Below are positions 35,210 to 44,235 of a stretch of 64,000 nucleotides of DNA, in pieces. The position numbers and the translations under genes were made by a program. How positions within the stretch are numbered: the stretch's first letter is position 1; each line of letters opens with the position of its first letter. Source of the DNA: G942493215 sp942493215. GTDB lineage: Bacteria > Bacillota_I > Bacilli_A > RF39 > UBA660. The DNA lies in contig OW818670.1 in assembly GCA_942493215.1 (NCBI GenBank), positions 558,001 to 622,000 on the forward strand, in the 5' to 3' direction. The notes beneath the pieces are model-generated. The model was given only the letters and a program-made list of their open reading frames with translations. It made no database searches and was not told where the DNA came from.

Positions 35210-35234
35210 TGTTATTAACATTATGATATTATCA
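35210..35234. promoter_or_regulatory. Possible weaker third copy of the NAD operator
   Basis: TGTTATTAA left arm and TATTATCA right arm; 19 of 25 positions match operator 2. It overlaps a promoter-like TTAACA (35215) with TAGAAT (35239), spacer 18, upstream of the radical SAM gene. Confidence 0.35.
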
Positions 35235-35279
35235 AAAATAGAATATTAAAAATTGTTTTTAAATAAAGGAGTGATTAGT

Positions 35280-36314
35280 GTGAAAACAATTAACAATGTC
35301 TTTGGACAAGGAATTATTTACAATGAAGAGGATTTAAAAGGGAAAATATATGTAACTTCTGCAGCTTGTATGTCAGTTTGGTCAGATTTTCTATCTTGGG
35401 CTAATTGCCATAAAGAACGCATAGTTACTGACCCCCAATTGGCGGATAGTATTGTTGTTTTAGGATGTCAGGTAACAGATTTATCTGTTCTTAATGACTT
35501 GGAGATTGCAAGAAAACTTCATAAACAATACCAAAAAGATATATATATGGGGGGATGCTTAGCGCAAAGAATGGACATAAATATGCCCAATTATATAAGA
35601 AGATTAGATGTAGTTAGAACAATTGGTCAACCATTAGATGATCGATCTTTGGTACATTATGAAAAACCATTTTGGGTTACAGATTTTAAAGAAACAGAGG
35701 ACGAATTAAAGGAAGGTAATTTATTTAGAAATTTTTACCCTTTAAAAATAGGAGCCGGATGTCATGGTAAATGCAAGTATTGTACCATTAGACATACAAG
35801 AGGGGAAACTTATGCGACTGTTCCTAGTGCTCAAATTGAAGAATTTTTAAGCCATAATAATGTAGTTCTCATCTCTGATAGTCCAACAGCGGAGCAAATA
35901 AAAGAATGGTGTCAGATAGCAAAAAAATACAATAAACCAATATCAATTAGAAATATTGAACCCCAAAATTTTATTATATGTGAAAATGAATTATTAGAAA
36001 TAGCCGATCTTAAACTTTTAAAAATTTTACACTGTCCTATTCAGAGCTTTGATGAAGAAATTCTACGTGTTATGAATAGAAGTGTTGATGCCACAAATAA
36101 AGCCGTACAGTTGATGATCAAACTTAAACAAAAAGGAGTAATATTAGCAACTAATATCATAATTGATTATGTAAATAATGGTAAAGTATATCCTAATTAT
36201 GAAAAAGAAAAATTAGATGAAATTTTTGACTATTATTCATGGAACCCTTATTTTGATGGTAATTTTAATATTGCGAAGGCAAAACAACGTTTTAAAAAAT
36301 ATATTAATGGCTAA
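35280..36314 (+). CDS. Radical SAM methylthiotransferase-like protein (MiaB/RimO-like, divergent)
   Basis: 344 residues from GTG 35280 (RBS AAAGGAG, 8-nt spacing). The N-terminal half looks like a UPF0004 domain with Cys residues (SAACMSVWSDF, VLGCQVTD, GGCLAQRMD). The radical SAM cluster is CHGKCKYC (CX3CX2C), followed by TIRHTRGETY and ILHCPIQSFDEEILRVMNR. The usual C-terminal TRAM domain seems absent: the protein ends soon after the radical SAM core and is ~100 residues shorter than MiaB. Substrate unknown. Confidence 0.75.
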   Translation: MKTINNVFGQGIIYNEEDLKGKIYVTSAACMSVWSDFLSWANCHKERIVTDPQLADSIVVLGCQVTDLSVLNDLEIARKLHKQYQKDIYMGGCLAQRMDINMPNYIRRLDVVRTIGQPLDDRSLVHYEKPFWVTDFKETEDELKEGNLFRNFYPLKIGAGCHGKCKYCTIRHTRGETYATVPSAQIEEFLSHNNVVLISDSPTAEQIKEWCQIAKKYNKPISIRNIEPQNFIICENELLEIADLKLLKILHCPIQSFDEEILRVMNRSVDATNKAVQLMIKLKQKGVILATNIIIDYVNNGKVYPNYEKEKLDEIFDYYSWNPYFDGNFNIAKAKQRFKKYING

Positions 36315-36354
36315 TTATATGCTATAATAAAGAAAAACAGTTAAGGGAGATAGT

Positions 36355-38406
36355 ATGATAAAAGCATTAAATTATTTGTCTAATCCAAAAGAACATTTAG
36401 ATGAACCTTGGCTTAAATATTTGTATGCCACCAAAGAAAAAAACTACAATATTGAACACTTAAATAGCATTAAAGATTTAACTAGTAAATTAGTATATAA
36501 ATCGGTATTAAAGAATATGGAAGTTCTAAATGACATTTCCGAAAAAGAAAAAATAAATGAGCAAGCATTATTTTATGTTGAGGAAACTTTAAAGTGGTGT
36601 GAAATTGCCAAAGTGGGATCAAAAAAAGAACGTAAGGAATGGATACAAAAAGGCTATGATTTGCGTGTTCATAATATTGGTTCTTCACAGATATATTTAG
36701 ACTCTGTTCAAGATTCAAATCCCATAATATACGTTTTAATTAAAACACATGGTTTAATTGGGCAATATATTAGAGGAGAAGTAAATCTAAATAAAAACAA
36801 AGAATTGTATGATCTAATAAATAATGGTCTAATTGAAAAGAATGTGTTAGAAGAAGTTCTGATTATCTTAAATAGATGTATTATTGAAACTATCTCAAAA
36901 GGTTTATATGATAAAGTAAAAGAAGAAATATATGAATGTGTTGAAGCTATTATTAATAATAAATTTTTAGATGATGAGAACAATAGTAAAAATATTATAA
37001 ACAGATTTAAAAAATTAAACACCTATATATCAACAGATAGTATAGAAGAATTAAAGAAAATATTAGAAAATAAAAAGATAAGTGAAAGAATAATAGCAAT
37101 ATTTAATAAATTAGAACTTTGGTATTATGAATCCTCTTTATTTGACTTTAGCATAACTGAACAAATAAAAATTTTGTTATTAGTTTACAATAATATTGAT
37201 GATAGTATTGAACATTTAACTTTAGAAAACATTATGAAAACAATATATCTTGACTATAAAGATAAAAAAGTGATTAATATTTACAAAAAAAGGATTATCG
37301 AGAAATATTTAGACAATATTTTATTTGAGGATATTATCAATAATAATGTTAAAATTAATCCACATATAAATTATTTTATAAAGAAGCAAGGCAAAACAGT
37401 AATATTTACTTTTACTTTCTCTAAACAAGCAACTAAATTAATTGAATTCTGTGAAGTTGCTTATTCCAGTAGTTCTTTATACCAAAAAGCTGTCTTCCTT
37501 TTATATGATTTGTTTGGTTTTAGAAGAGATGAATATGATCGTTTTTATAATGAAATCGGTTATTTAAATACTATGAATGCATCATTAAACCATAAGGCTA
37601 AAATATTAGATTATATTATGGGTAGTAATATTCTTGATGTAGGTCCTGGTGGCGGAGCTTTGATGGATTTAATATTGAAAAAATATCCTAATAAAAGTGT
37701 ATATGGTATTGATATATCACAAAATGTAATTGATGAATTAAGCAAAAAGAAAACGGTGGAAAAAAGAAAATGGAATGTTGTTAAAGGAGATGCCTTAGAT
37801 TTAAATAACTATTTCAATTATGGACAAATAGACACAATTATTTATTCTTCTATTATTCATGAGTTATTTTCTTATATTGAAACAGATCATCAAAAATTCA
37901 ATCATAAAACTATCGAAAAAACTTTAAAATCAGCTTATCAAATATTACCAAAGGGGGGAAGAATAATTATTCGTGATGGTATTATGACTGAACCCCAAAA
38001 TCAATATCGGATTATTGAATTCTTTAATCCAGAAGATATAAATATACTAGACCGATATTGTCAGGATTTTAAAGGGCGAAAAGTTTCATACCAGTGTATT
38101 GGTAATAATAGAGTAAAAATGCTGATTAATGACGCAATGGAATTCTTATATACATATACTTGGGGTGAGGATTCATATTCATTAGAAGTAAAAGAGCAAT
38201 TTGGTTATTTTACGCCAACAGAATATATTGATTTTGTAAAACAAACATTGGGTAAAGACTGTAGAATTGTTGAATGCAATGCCTTTTTACAAACTGGTTA
38301 TGAAGAAAATCTTTTAAATAAAATTAGTTTTTATGATGAAAATATACGGGTAACTAGATTACCTAATAGTACATGTATAATTGTAATAGAAAAAACAAAA
38401 GATTGA
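36355..38406 (+). CDS. Large protein with C-terminal class I SAM methyltransferase domain
   Basis: 683 residues. The first ~400 are mainly helical and I do not recognise them. From ~residue 425 a SAM-binding fold begins: motif I ILDVGPGGGALMDLI, motif II VYGIDIS, then GDALDL, IIYSSIIHELFSY and LPKGGRIIIRDG. The fusion of an unknown helical part to a methyltransferase is unusual in size. It ends just before nadD (11-bp gap), which could place it in a nucleotide or cofactor context. Substrate unknown. Confidence 0.7.
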   Translation: MIKALNYLSNPKEHLDEPWLKYLYATKEKNYNIEHLNSIKDLTSKLVYKSVLKNMEVLNDISEKEKINEQALFYVEETLKWCEIAKVGSKKERKEWIQKGYDLRVHNIGSSQIYLDSVQDSNPIIYVLIKTHGLIGQYIRGEVNLNKNKELYDLINNGLIEKNVLEEVLIILNRCIIETISKGLYDKVKEEIYECVEAIINNKFLDDENNSKNIINRFKKLNTYISTDSIEELKKILENKKISERIIAIFNKLELWYYESSLFDFSITEQIKILLLVYNNIDDSIEHLTLENIMKTIYLDYKDKKVINIYKKRIIEKYLDNILFEDIINNNVKINPHINYFIKKQGKTVIFTFTFSKQATKLIEFCEVAYSSSSLYQKAVFLLYDLFGFRRDEYDRFYNEIGYLNTMNASLNHKAKILDYIMGSNILDVGPGGGALMDLILKKYPNKSVYGIDISQNVIDELSKKKTVEKRKWNVVKGDALDLNNYFNYGQIDTIIYSSIIHELFSYIETDHQKFNHKTIEKTLKSAYQILPKGGRIIIRDGIMTEPQNQYRIIEFFNPEDINILDRYCQDFKGRKVSYQCIGNNRVKMLINDAMEFLYTYTWGEDSYSLEVKEQFGYFTPTEYIDFVKQTLGKDCRIVECNAFLQTGYEENLLNKISFYDENIRVTRLPNSTCIIVIEKTKD

Positions 38407-38417
38407 TAGGTGATAAA

Positions 38418-39005
38418 ATGCGTATAGGTATTTTTGGAGGTAGTTTTAATCCTCCTCATAATGCACATAAAAGTATGGCTATTAGTTTAATAGAAACAGG
38501 ATATCTTGATAAAATAATATATGTTCCGGTTGGAAACTTATATAATAAACCATATCTAGCAAATGATGCTGATCGCTATAATATGCTCAAGTTAATGATT
38601 GAAGGCTATGATTATTTAGAAGTATCTGATTATGAATTTGGGCAACTAACCTATACTTATCAAACCCTAACCCATTTTAAAAATCAGTATCCTAACGATG
38701 ACATCTGTTTTATATGTGGTAGTGATAATTTAAAAGAATTCACTACCTGGAGAGAGTATAAATATGTTTTAAGCCATTTCAAAATCATTGTAACTAAAAG
38801 AAATGATGATAATATTGATGAAATCATTAATACCTTTAGGGAATATCAAAATAATATTTTGGTAACCGACATTAATTTTGACAAAGATATTAGTTCAACT
38901 GTTATAAGGGATAAAATAAAAACAAATGATACATTTGAAACAATGGCCGATTATGTGGATAAAAAAGTAATTGATTATATAAAGAATCATCAATTATATA
39001 AATAA
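38418..39005 (+). CDS. nadD: Nicotinate-nucleotide adenylyltransferase
   Basis: 195 residues from ATG 38418 (RBS AGGTGAT). Nucleotidyltransferase motif GIFGGSFNPPHNAH and the C-terminal ISSTVIRDKI. It joins nicotinate mononucleotide and ATP into nicotinate adenine dinucleotide, the step between PncB and NadE. No HD domain (YqeK-like) is fused. Confidence 0.95.
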   Translation: MRIGIFGGSFNPPHNAHKSMAISLIETGYLDKIIYVPVGNLYNKPYLANDADRYNMLKLMIEGYDYLEVSDYEFGQLTYTYQTLTHFKNQYPNDDICFICGSDNLKEFTTWREYKYVLSHFKIIVTKRNDDNIDEIINTFREYQNNILVTDINFDKDISSTVIRDKIKTNDTFETMADYVDKKVIDYIKNHQLYK

Positions 39006-39011
39006 TAATTT

Positions 39012-39040
39012 TTGATTTTTATAAATAGAAATGTTATAAT
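39012..39040 (+). promoter_or_regulatory. Promoter of the NrtR-like regulator
   Basis: TTGATT at 39012-39017, 17-nt spacer, TGT-TATAAT ending 39040. A degenerate copy of the NAD operator (39032-39056, 18 of 25 positions) overlaps the -10, suggesting autoregulation. Confidence 0.55.
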
Positions 39041-39068
39041 CGTAATATTAATAAGAGGAGAAATTATT

Positions 39069-39881
39069 ATGTATAATAGTGAAGAAGAGTTCCTAAAAAA
39101 TTATGATTCTAGTCCTTTTGAAAAACTATCAATGACAACTGATATTTTGATTGTCTCAATATCTGATGAACCACATACTAATTATCGGAAAACAGACAAA
39201 AAGCATATGAGTATTTTATTAGTAAAAAGAGATGATTATCCTTTTAAAGATAAGTGGTGTTTACCGGGTGGATTTTTAGATGTCAAAGAAGATTTAGAAG
39301 ATTGTCCATTAAGAATTCTTGAAAGAGAAACCAATCTAAAAAATATATATTTGGAGCAATTATATACATTTGGTTCAGTAAAAAGGGATCCAAGAATGCG
39401 TATAGTATCAACTTCTTATATGGCATTAATAGATAAAGACCAATTAAAATATACACTTAATAATAACGCTTTATGGTTTGATGTAATTGTTATGGAAGAA
39501 AATAATATTGTTGATGTTATTTTAATTAATGGTGATATAACTATTAAGTTTAAAATTAAGAAAGTTTTAAAAGAAAAGACAACTGATCGTTATAAATTTG
39601 AAATTATTGAAAATGAATCATTGGCTTTTGATCATCCTTTAGTTATTTTAAGTGGTTTAGAGAGATTAAAAAATAAGATTGAATATACAGATATTGTTTT
39701 CAATATGTTACCGGAATACTTTACTTTAGGAGAGTTACAACAAGTTTATGAAATAATATTAAATAAAAAATTATTGGATCCAGCTTTTCGAAGAATTATT
39801 GCTGATAAGGTGGAAAAAACCGACAAAATTAAAACTGGTGGTGGACATCGGCCATCAGCTATGTTTAGATACAAAAAATAG
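39069..39881 (+). CDS. nrtR: NrtR-like Nudix-related transcriptional regulator
   Basis: 270 residues from ATG 39069 (RBS AGAGGAGA). The N-terminal Nudix fold has a degenerate box: GGFLDVKED, with RILERE where catalytic enzymes have REUXEE. The C-terminal ~60 residues are a winged helix typical of NrtR (FTLGELQQVYEIIL, DPAFRRIIADK, GGGHRPSAMFRYKK). NrtR represses NAD genes and releases DNA on binding ADP-ribose. Lying next to nadD and near the pncA operon, it is the likely reader of the palindromes at 30343 and 30399. The match of motif and regulator is inference. Confidence 0.85.
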   Translation: MYNSEEEFLKNYDSSPFEKLSMTTDILIVSISDEPHTNYRKTDKKHMSILLVKRDDYPFKDKWCLPGGFLDVKEDLEDCPLRILERETNLKNIYLEQLYTFGSVKRDPRMRIVSTSYMALIDKDQLKYTLNNNALWFDVIVMEENNIVDVILINGDITIKFKIKKVLKEKTTDRYKFEIIENESLAFDHPLVILSGLERLKNKIEYTDIVFNMLPEYFTLGELQQVYEIILNKKLLDPAFRRIIADKVEKTDKIKTGGGHRPSAMFRYKK

Positions 39882-39908
39882 GGCATCTCAATGTCCTGTT
39901 TTTTCTTT
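39874..39908 (+). terminator. Terminator of nrtR
   Basis: Stem AGGGCAT (39880-39886) / ATGTCCT (39891-39897, one G-U), CTCA loop, extended by A/T pairs, T run. Confidence 0.75.
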
Positions 39909-39998
39909 TACTCTTCACAAATAAAAAATATAGGGTAGCAAAGTTACCATGCATGACAAAAATAATAATACATATTACGACAAAAATCTCAAATTGTA

Positions 39999-40026
39999 TT
40001 GACAATTTGTTCATTTATGCTAAAAT
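39999..40026 (+). promoter_or_regulatory. Strong promoter opening the surface-protein locus
   Basis: TTGACA at 39999-40004, 16-nt spacer, TGC-TAAAAT ending 40026. The same layout (TTGACA-N16, with TTTATGCTA before the last bases) recurs at 42443-42470. Confidence 0.75.
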
Positions 40027-40065
40027 TAATATTGTATATTAGACAAGTATAACAAAATATGCGAG

Positions 40066-40084
40066 TGGGTATAGCGGGTACCCA
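40066..40084 (+). promoter_or_regulatory. Leader hairpin upstream of the surface-protein locus
   Basis: TGGGTA (40066-40071) / TACCCA (40079-40084) with loop TAGCGGG. The leader of the paralogous gene at 42627 contains the complementary CCCGCTACC. Role unknown. Confidence 0.35.
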
Positions 40085-40105
40085 TAAAAAGGATTAGGGT
40101 AAAAA

Positions 40106-40798
40106 ATGAAGGGCAAGATTATATCGAGTGCTGGTAAGGTTAAGCAGAAGAAAAAGATTGTTAAGATTGCAAAGATAGCATTAATTACCTTTATATTACT
40201 GTTACTTGTTTTATATGTTGTTATTGGTATTGTCTATAGTAGTGGCACTTTTAGTATATCATTGGATAAAAACCTATATCTAGAGCGTGGTATTATCATT
40301 TATGATGATCCCGACTATAAAGTTTTTAGAACCGAATTATATGCAACTTCTGTTGATTCATTCGACAATATTTCCTATAAGTGGCTTCCAACTGATCTTG
40401 ATGATCATAATGGATCACACAATGGTGACAATTATGTTGCCTATACGTTTTATGTCGAGAATCTTGGTAAAGATGTATCTGATTATTGGTCAGAAATTAT
40501 TATTGATGATGTTATTAAAAATGTCGATGAGGCCGTACGAGTTAAAGTATACAAAAATGGCGAAGCTGTCACTTATGCAAAAGTGTCCAGGACAGGTGCT
40601 CCTGAAAGGGATACTATAGCTTTTCAGTCTGATGACTTGGTAGCAAGAGATCATATTGAAAGTTTTAAACCGGGTGACAAGAACAAGTATACCATCGTTG
40701 TATGGCTAGAAGGCACCGACCAAGATTGTACAGATAATATTTTGGGAGGGGTTATTAAAATTCATATGGAATTTAATTCCGAATTCGTTGAAAAATAG
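40106..40798 (+). CDS. Exported TasA-like beta protein, founder of the surface locus
   Basis: 230 residues. A basic N-terminus precedes a hydrophobic helix (~residues 24-46). The exported part ends in FKPGDKNKYTIVVWLEGTD, a block shared with the next three large proteins (VxVYxWIEGQDxD). That shared block, and its place before SipW-type substrates, suggest a minor subunit or cap of the same fibre family. No TYAWF box and no Cys pair near the middle. I assign only exported TasA/camelysin-like. Confidence 0.55.
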   Translation: MKGKIISSAGKVKQKKKIVKIAKIALITFILLLLVLYVVIGIVYSSGTFSISLDKNLYLERGIIIYDDPDYKVFRTELYATSVDSFDNISYKWLPTDLDDHNGSHNGDNYVAYTFYVENLGKDVSDYWSEIIIDDVIKNVDEAVRVKVYKNGEAVTYAKVSRTGAPERDTIAFQSDDLVARDHIESFKPGDKNKYTIVVWLEGTDQDCTDNILGGVIKIHMEFNSEFVEK

Positions 40799-40814
40799 AA
40801 GGAGAGATGTATTT

Positions 40815-42248
40815 ATGCAAAGTGCTAAGAGAATGCATGCAAAAAGACTGAGAAATATTGTTACAATATTCTCGTTAAGTGCTATTTTGTTGTCAGTGGC
40901 AACATACGCATGGTTTATCGGACTACAAACTGTTACTGTTAGTAGCTTCGATGTTGAAATTCAATCAACAGAAAGTTTATTATTGTCATTAGATGGAAGT
41001 AAATGGGATTATTCAGTATCCATTAACAAGAATAATCATAAAACGATTTCTTACGCTGGCAATAAAAATAGTTGGGGCGGAGCTGAAGGAATGAGCCCTG
41101 TATCATCTGTTGGTGTAGTTAATGCTACATCTTCAAGATTAACTATGTATGAAAAAGGTAGTTTAACTACTACACCAGGCGGATATAGAATATTAGCTAG
41201 TGAAATTCCTAATACTGATCCAGCTAAAGAAGAAGCAGATGGATATGTTGCTTTTGATTTATTTATTAAAAATTTATCAGGAACAGCTTACTATGAACCT
41301 TTTGACTATACGTCATTTGATGATTATGGAAGTGAAGAAGCTATTTACTTAACAACTGATTCTCTTGTTGATAGAGGAACAGATGGTGTAGCAGGAACAG
41401 GTATAGAAAATTCTGTTAGAGTTGCTTTCACTCAAATTGGACGTGTAGCAGCTACTACTACTACTGCTGCAACAATCACAGGAATTGATTGTACTGGAAG
41501 TGCTGATGTTACTGGTACTTGTGCTAAAACAGCACAAATTTGGGAACCAAATGATGTAAAACACGTTACAAATGCCATAAATTGGTATAATAAGACTTGT
41601 GCTGAACGTACAGCTATAAGTACTTATGGTGCTAAAGGAAGTTGTACAACTTTTACAGAAACTGATTATGTTCCTACATATGCAATTAGTAAAGAAATAA
41701 CTCCAGGAAATATAGTAGATGTATATGATGGAACAAGTTTAAATAAGTATACTGCGACTGTTGGAGCAGGAAACTTCTTATATGAATTCCCATATTTTAC
41801 TGATACAGAAAAAGATCTTGAAGGAACAGATAGACCAGCATTTATGTATTTAGCTCCAAATAGTATTACTAAAGTTAGAGTATACGTATATATTGAAGGT
41901 CAAGATATTGATAACTATGATTTTGCTTCAATTGGAAAATCTATTTCTGTTAAATTTGGCTTCACTAAAGAAAGATTTACTGAAGATGAAGCTGGATTCC
42001 CTACATTAGATGTTCAAGAACCAGTTGTAGTATTAAATGGTGCTGAAACTATGAATTTAGTTGTTGGTGACACTTATACTGAACCAGGCGCTACAGCATA
42101 TGATAACGTTGATGGTGCATTAGTACCTGTAGTAACTGGTACTGTAGATACAGCAACAGCAGGAACATATGTTATTACATATACCGCAACTGATGCGGCT
42201 GGAAATAGTCAAGCAATAACTAGAAATGTAATAGTTGCTGCTGAATAA
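40815..42248 (+). CDS. SipW-type secreted TasA-like protein with C-terminal Ig-like domain (paralogue A)
   Basis: 477 residues from ATG 40815 (RBS AAGGAGAGA). The signal region ends LLSVATYAWFIGLQTV, the Ala/Thr-Tyr-Ala-Trp-Phe pattern of SipW-dependent secretion. Residues ~35-390 form the main domain, with a Cys pair before AQIWEPNDVKHV and the block KVRVYVYIEGQDIDNY. The last ~80 residues are an Ig-like (DUF5011-type) domain: VVGDTYTEPGATAYDNVDG, then YVITYTATDAAGN. Nearest paralogue is the protein at 42627. Likely a matrix or fibre subunit cleaved by a SipW peptidase of this locus. Confidence 0.75.
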   Translation: MQSAKRMHAKRLRNIVTIFSLSAILLSVATYAWFIGLQTVTVSSFDVEIQSTESLLLSLDGSKWDYSVSINKNNHKTISYAGNKNSWGGAEGMSPVSSVGVVNATSSRLTMYEKGSLTTTPGGYRILASEIPNTDPAKEEADGYVAFDLFIKNLSGTAYYEPFDYTSFDDYGSEEAIYLTTDSLVDRGTDGVAGTGIENSVRVAFTQIGRVAATTTTAATITGIDCTGSADVTGTCAKTAQIWEPNDVKHVTNAINWYNKTCAERTAISTYGAKGSCTTFTETDYVPTYAISKEITPGNIVDVYDGTSLNKYTATVGAGNFLYEFPYFTDTEKDLEGTDRPAFMYLAPNSITKVRVYVYIEGQDIDNYDFASIGKSISVKFGFTKERFTEDEAGFPTLDVQEPVVVLNGAETMNLVVGDTYTEPGATAYDNVDGALVPVVTGTVDTATAGTYVITYTATDAAGNSQAITRNVIVAAE

Positions 42249-42310
42249 TTTGAAGTATTAACAAGTTAACAACATATATAATTTCAAATGATCAATACTA
42301 ATTAATTCAT

Positions 42311-42345
42311 AAAAATGAATGAATGCAAATTTGTTCATTTTTATT
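42311..42345 (+). terminator. Terminator after paralogue A
   Basis: AAAAATGAA (42311-42319) / TTCATTTTT (42334-42342) stem followed by T-rich sequence. Confidence 0.65.
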
Positions 42346-42442
42346 ATAAAGAAATTATAGTAGTGATAGCGATAATTAATAATAATGACAAAATCATTAT
42401 TTATTAATGCAGACAGAAAGAGTAGAAATTAGTCGAAAATTG

Positions 42443-42470
42443 TTGACATTTAATGTATTTATGCTACAAT
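42443..42470 (+). promoter_or_regulatory. Promoter of paralogue B
   Basis: TTGACA at 42443-42448, 16-nt spacer, TGC-TACAAT ending 42470; near copy of the promoter at 39999. Confidence 0.75.
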
Positions 42471-42490
42471 AATAATGTATATGCTAGGTT

Positions 42491-42544
42491 ATGGTAAGGT
42501 AATATTGTATTAGAAAAACCCGCTACCAAATATTACAATACCAT
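42491..42544 (+). promoter_or_regulatory. Long leader hairpin of paralogue B
   Basis: ATGGTA (42491-42496) pairs TACCAT (42539-42544) and TAATATT (42500-42506) pairs AATATTA (42529-42535), with a 3x3 internal loop and a 22-nt apical loop holding CCCGCTACC. Possible regulatory RNA; class not recognised. Confidence 0.4.
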
Positions 42545-42626
42545 GTTCTATCCATAATAGTAGTGGCATTATATACAATAATGCATTATTGCAAAAAAAA
42601 TAAAATAAAGGGAGAGAGATGTATTT

Positions 42627-44183
42627 ATGCAAAAAAATAAATTGCATTCACGAAGAGTCAAAAGCTTAATTTTAGTCTTTTCGTTAACCACAATTGTGTT
42701 GTCTGTAGCAACATATGCATGGTTTATCGGATTGAGAACTGTAAGCGTTACTAATTTTGATGTACAAATCAAAACAGCTGATAGCTTAATGTTGTCTTTG
42801 GATGGCGATTCATGGACTAATACCTTACAAATAGACAAAGATAGCGTTTTAGGCGCTTATACTAATGATACCAATTGGTGGACTATTGATCCTGCTGCAA
42901 CAAGCACAGGAGGATTAATTCCAATGTCAACCACTGGTGTAATCGATAAAACTGCATCAAGATTAACATTGTTTGAAAAAGCAAGTTTAACTTCAACAGA
43001 TGGTGGTTATAGATTACTTACTAGCAGAGTTGGAAATTTTGAAGCATTAGCAACAGAGCAACCTGGATATATTGCCTTTGATTTGTTTGTAATGAACTTA
43101 TCTGGTAGAGAATATTATAATGAGGTCAATATTAACAATGAAGAAGGAATATATTTAACAACTGATTCATCTGTTATAGGCTCAACAACTGGTGTAGCTG
43201 GTGCAGGTATTGAAAATTCTATGAGAATTGCTTTCGCACAAATTGGTCGTCTTCAAGCAAACGCTGATGGTGTTACAGCAGCTAATTATCAAGGAATTAC
43301 TTGTGCTACAAACGAAATTGCAGGCGAACCTGCAACACCTGGACTTTGTGAAAACAGAGATGCTACAATTTGGGAACCAAATGATACTAAACATGTTGCA
43401 AATGCTATAAGTTGGTATGATACAACATGTGTTAAGAGATCAGATGAAGTTGGAACTGAAGGCGAGTATATTACTGCAGCCGGAAATGAATGTACTACTT
43501 TAGTTAATGGCGCTGCTAAAACTACTTATGCTATAAGCCGTGAAATTACTATAGAAAATACAGAACTAGTTCCATTTGTCGATATATATGATGGTGCTGA
43601 TTTAAATGGATATACTGGAAGTACTTCTGGTGCAACTCCTTTCTTAGAATCTATGGATTATTTCACAGATACTGAAAAAGCTAAAACAGGTACTTTACGT
43701 CCTGAATTCATGTATTTAGCTCCAAATAGTGTAACAAAAATTAGAGTTTATATTTTCTTAGAAGGACAAGACGTAGATAACTATGATTTTGCTCAAATAG
43801 GAAAAGCTGTAACTATTAAATTCGGATTCACTAAAGAAAGAATGGAAGAATCTGATTTTGAATATTTAACTCCAGTTAACCCTGAAACCCCAGTTATAGA
43901 ATTAACACCTTCAGATAATACAGTTCCTGAAACTCCTGTATATAGTGTTACTTTAACTGTAGGTGATACTTATACTGAATATGGTGTAACTAACGCATAT
44001 GATAAAGAACTTGGTGTAATGGTAGGTGCTGATGAAACTGCATTAGTTGATGATGTTGAAATCAATGCTTCTGAAGTTAATACCAATGTTGCTGGATCAT
44101 ATAAGGTTTACTATACATTAAGAGATTCTAGTGGTAATACTACTACTGTAGTAAGAAATGTTACTGTAAACGCAGCAGGATAA
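42627..44183 (+). CDS. SipW-type secreted TasA-like protein with C-terminal Ig-like domain (paralogue B)
   Basis: 518 residues. Signal region VLSVATYAWFIGLRTV is almost identical to paralogue A. The main domain repeats the pattern GIENSMRIAFAQIGR, a Cys pair, then ATIWEPNDTKHVANAISWY, and KIRVYIFLEGQDVDNY. A C-terminal DUF5011-like Ig domain follows (LTVGDTYTEYGVTNAYD, then YKVYYTLRDSSGN). RBS AGGGAGAGAG. A and B look like a duplication including promoter and leader; they may be major and minor fibre subunits or phase alternatives (inference). Confidence 0.75.
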   Translation: MQKNKLHSRRVKSLILVFSLTTIVLSVATYAWFIGLRTVSVTNFDVQIKTADSLMLSLDGDSWTNTLQIDKDSVLGAYTNDTNWWTIDPAATSTGGLIPMSTTGVIDKTASRLTLFEKASLTSTDGGYRLLTSRVGNFEALATEQPGYIAFDLFVMNLSGREYYNEVNINNEEGIYLTTDSSVIGSTTGVAGAGIENSMRIAFAQIGRLQANADGVTAANYQGITCATNEIAGEPATPGLCENRDATIWEPNDTKHVANAISWYDTTCVKRSDEVGTEGEYITAAGNECTTLVNGAAKTTYAISREITIENTELVPFVDIYDGADLNGYTGSTSGATPFLESMDYFTDTEKAKTGTLRPEFMYLAPNSVTKIRVYIFLEGQDVDNYDFAQIGKAVTIKFGFTKERMEESDFEYLTPVNPETPVIELTPSDNTVPETPVYSVTLTVGDTYTEYGVTNAYDKELGVMVGADETALVDDVEINASEVNTNVAGSYKVYYTLRDSSGNTTTVVRNVTVNAAG

Positions 44184-44235
44184 AAAACAAAATATATAAG
44201 TACTGACTAGGGTTATGTTAGTAATTATTATGAGA

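Larger units (their letters stand above)
42249..42626. other. 378-bp intergenic region between the two paralogues
   Basis: It holds the terminator of the first paralogue (42311-42345), an AT-rich stretch without a recognisable gene, a strong promoter (42443-42470) and a ~150-nt structured leader of the second paralogue. Confidence 0.6.

Noticed and set aside
40027..40105. c-di-AMP or similar known riboswitch before the surface locus
   Set aside because: The leader is too short and no conserved core is visible; only a small hairpin can be supported.
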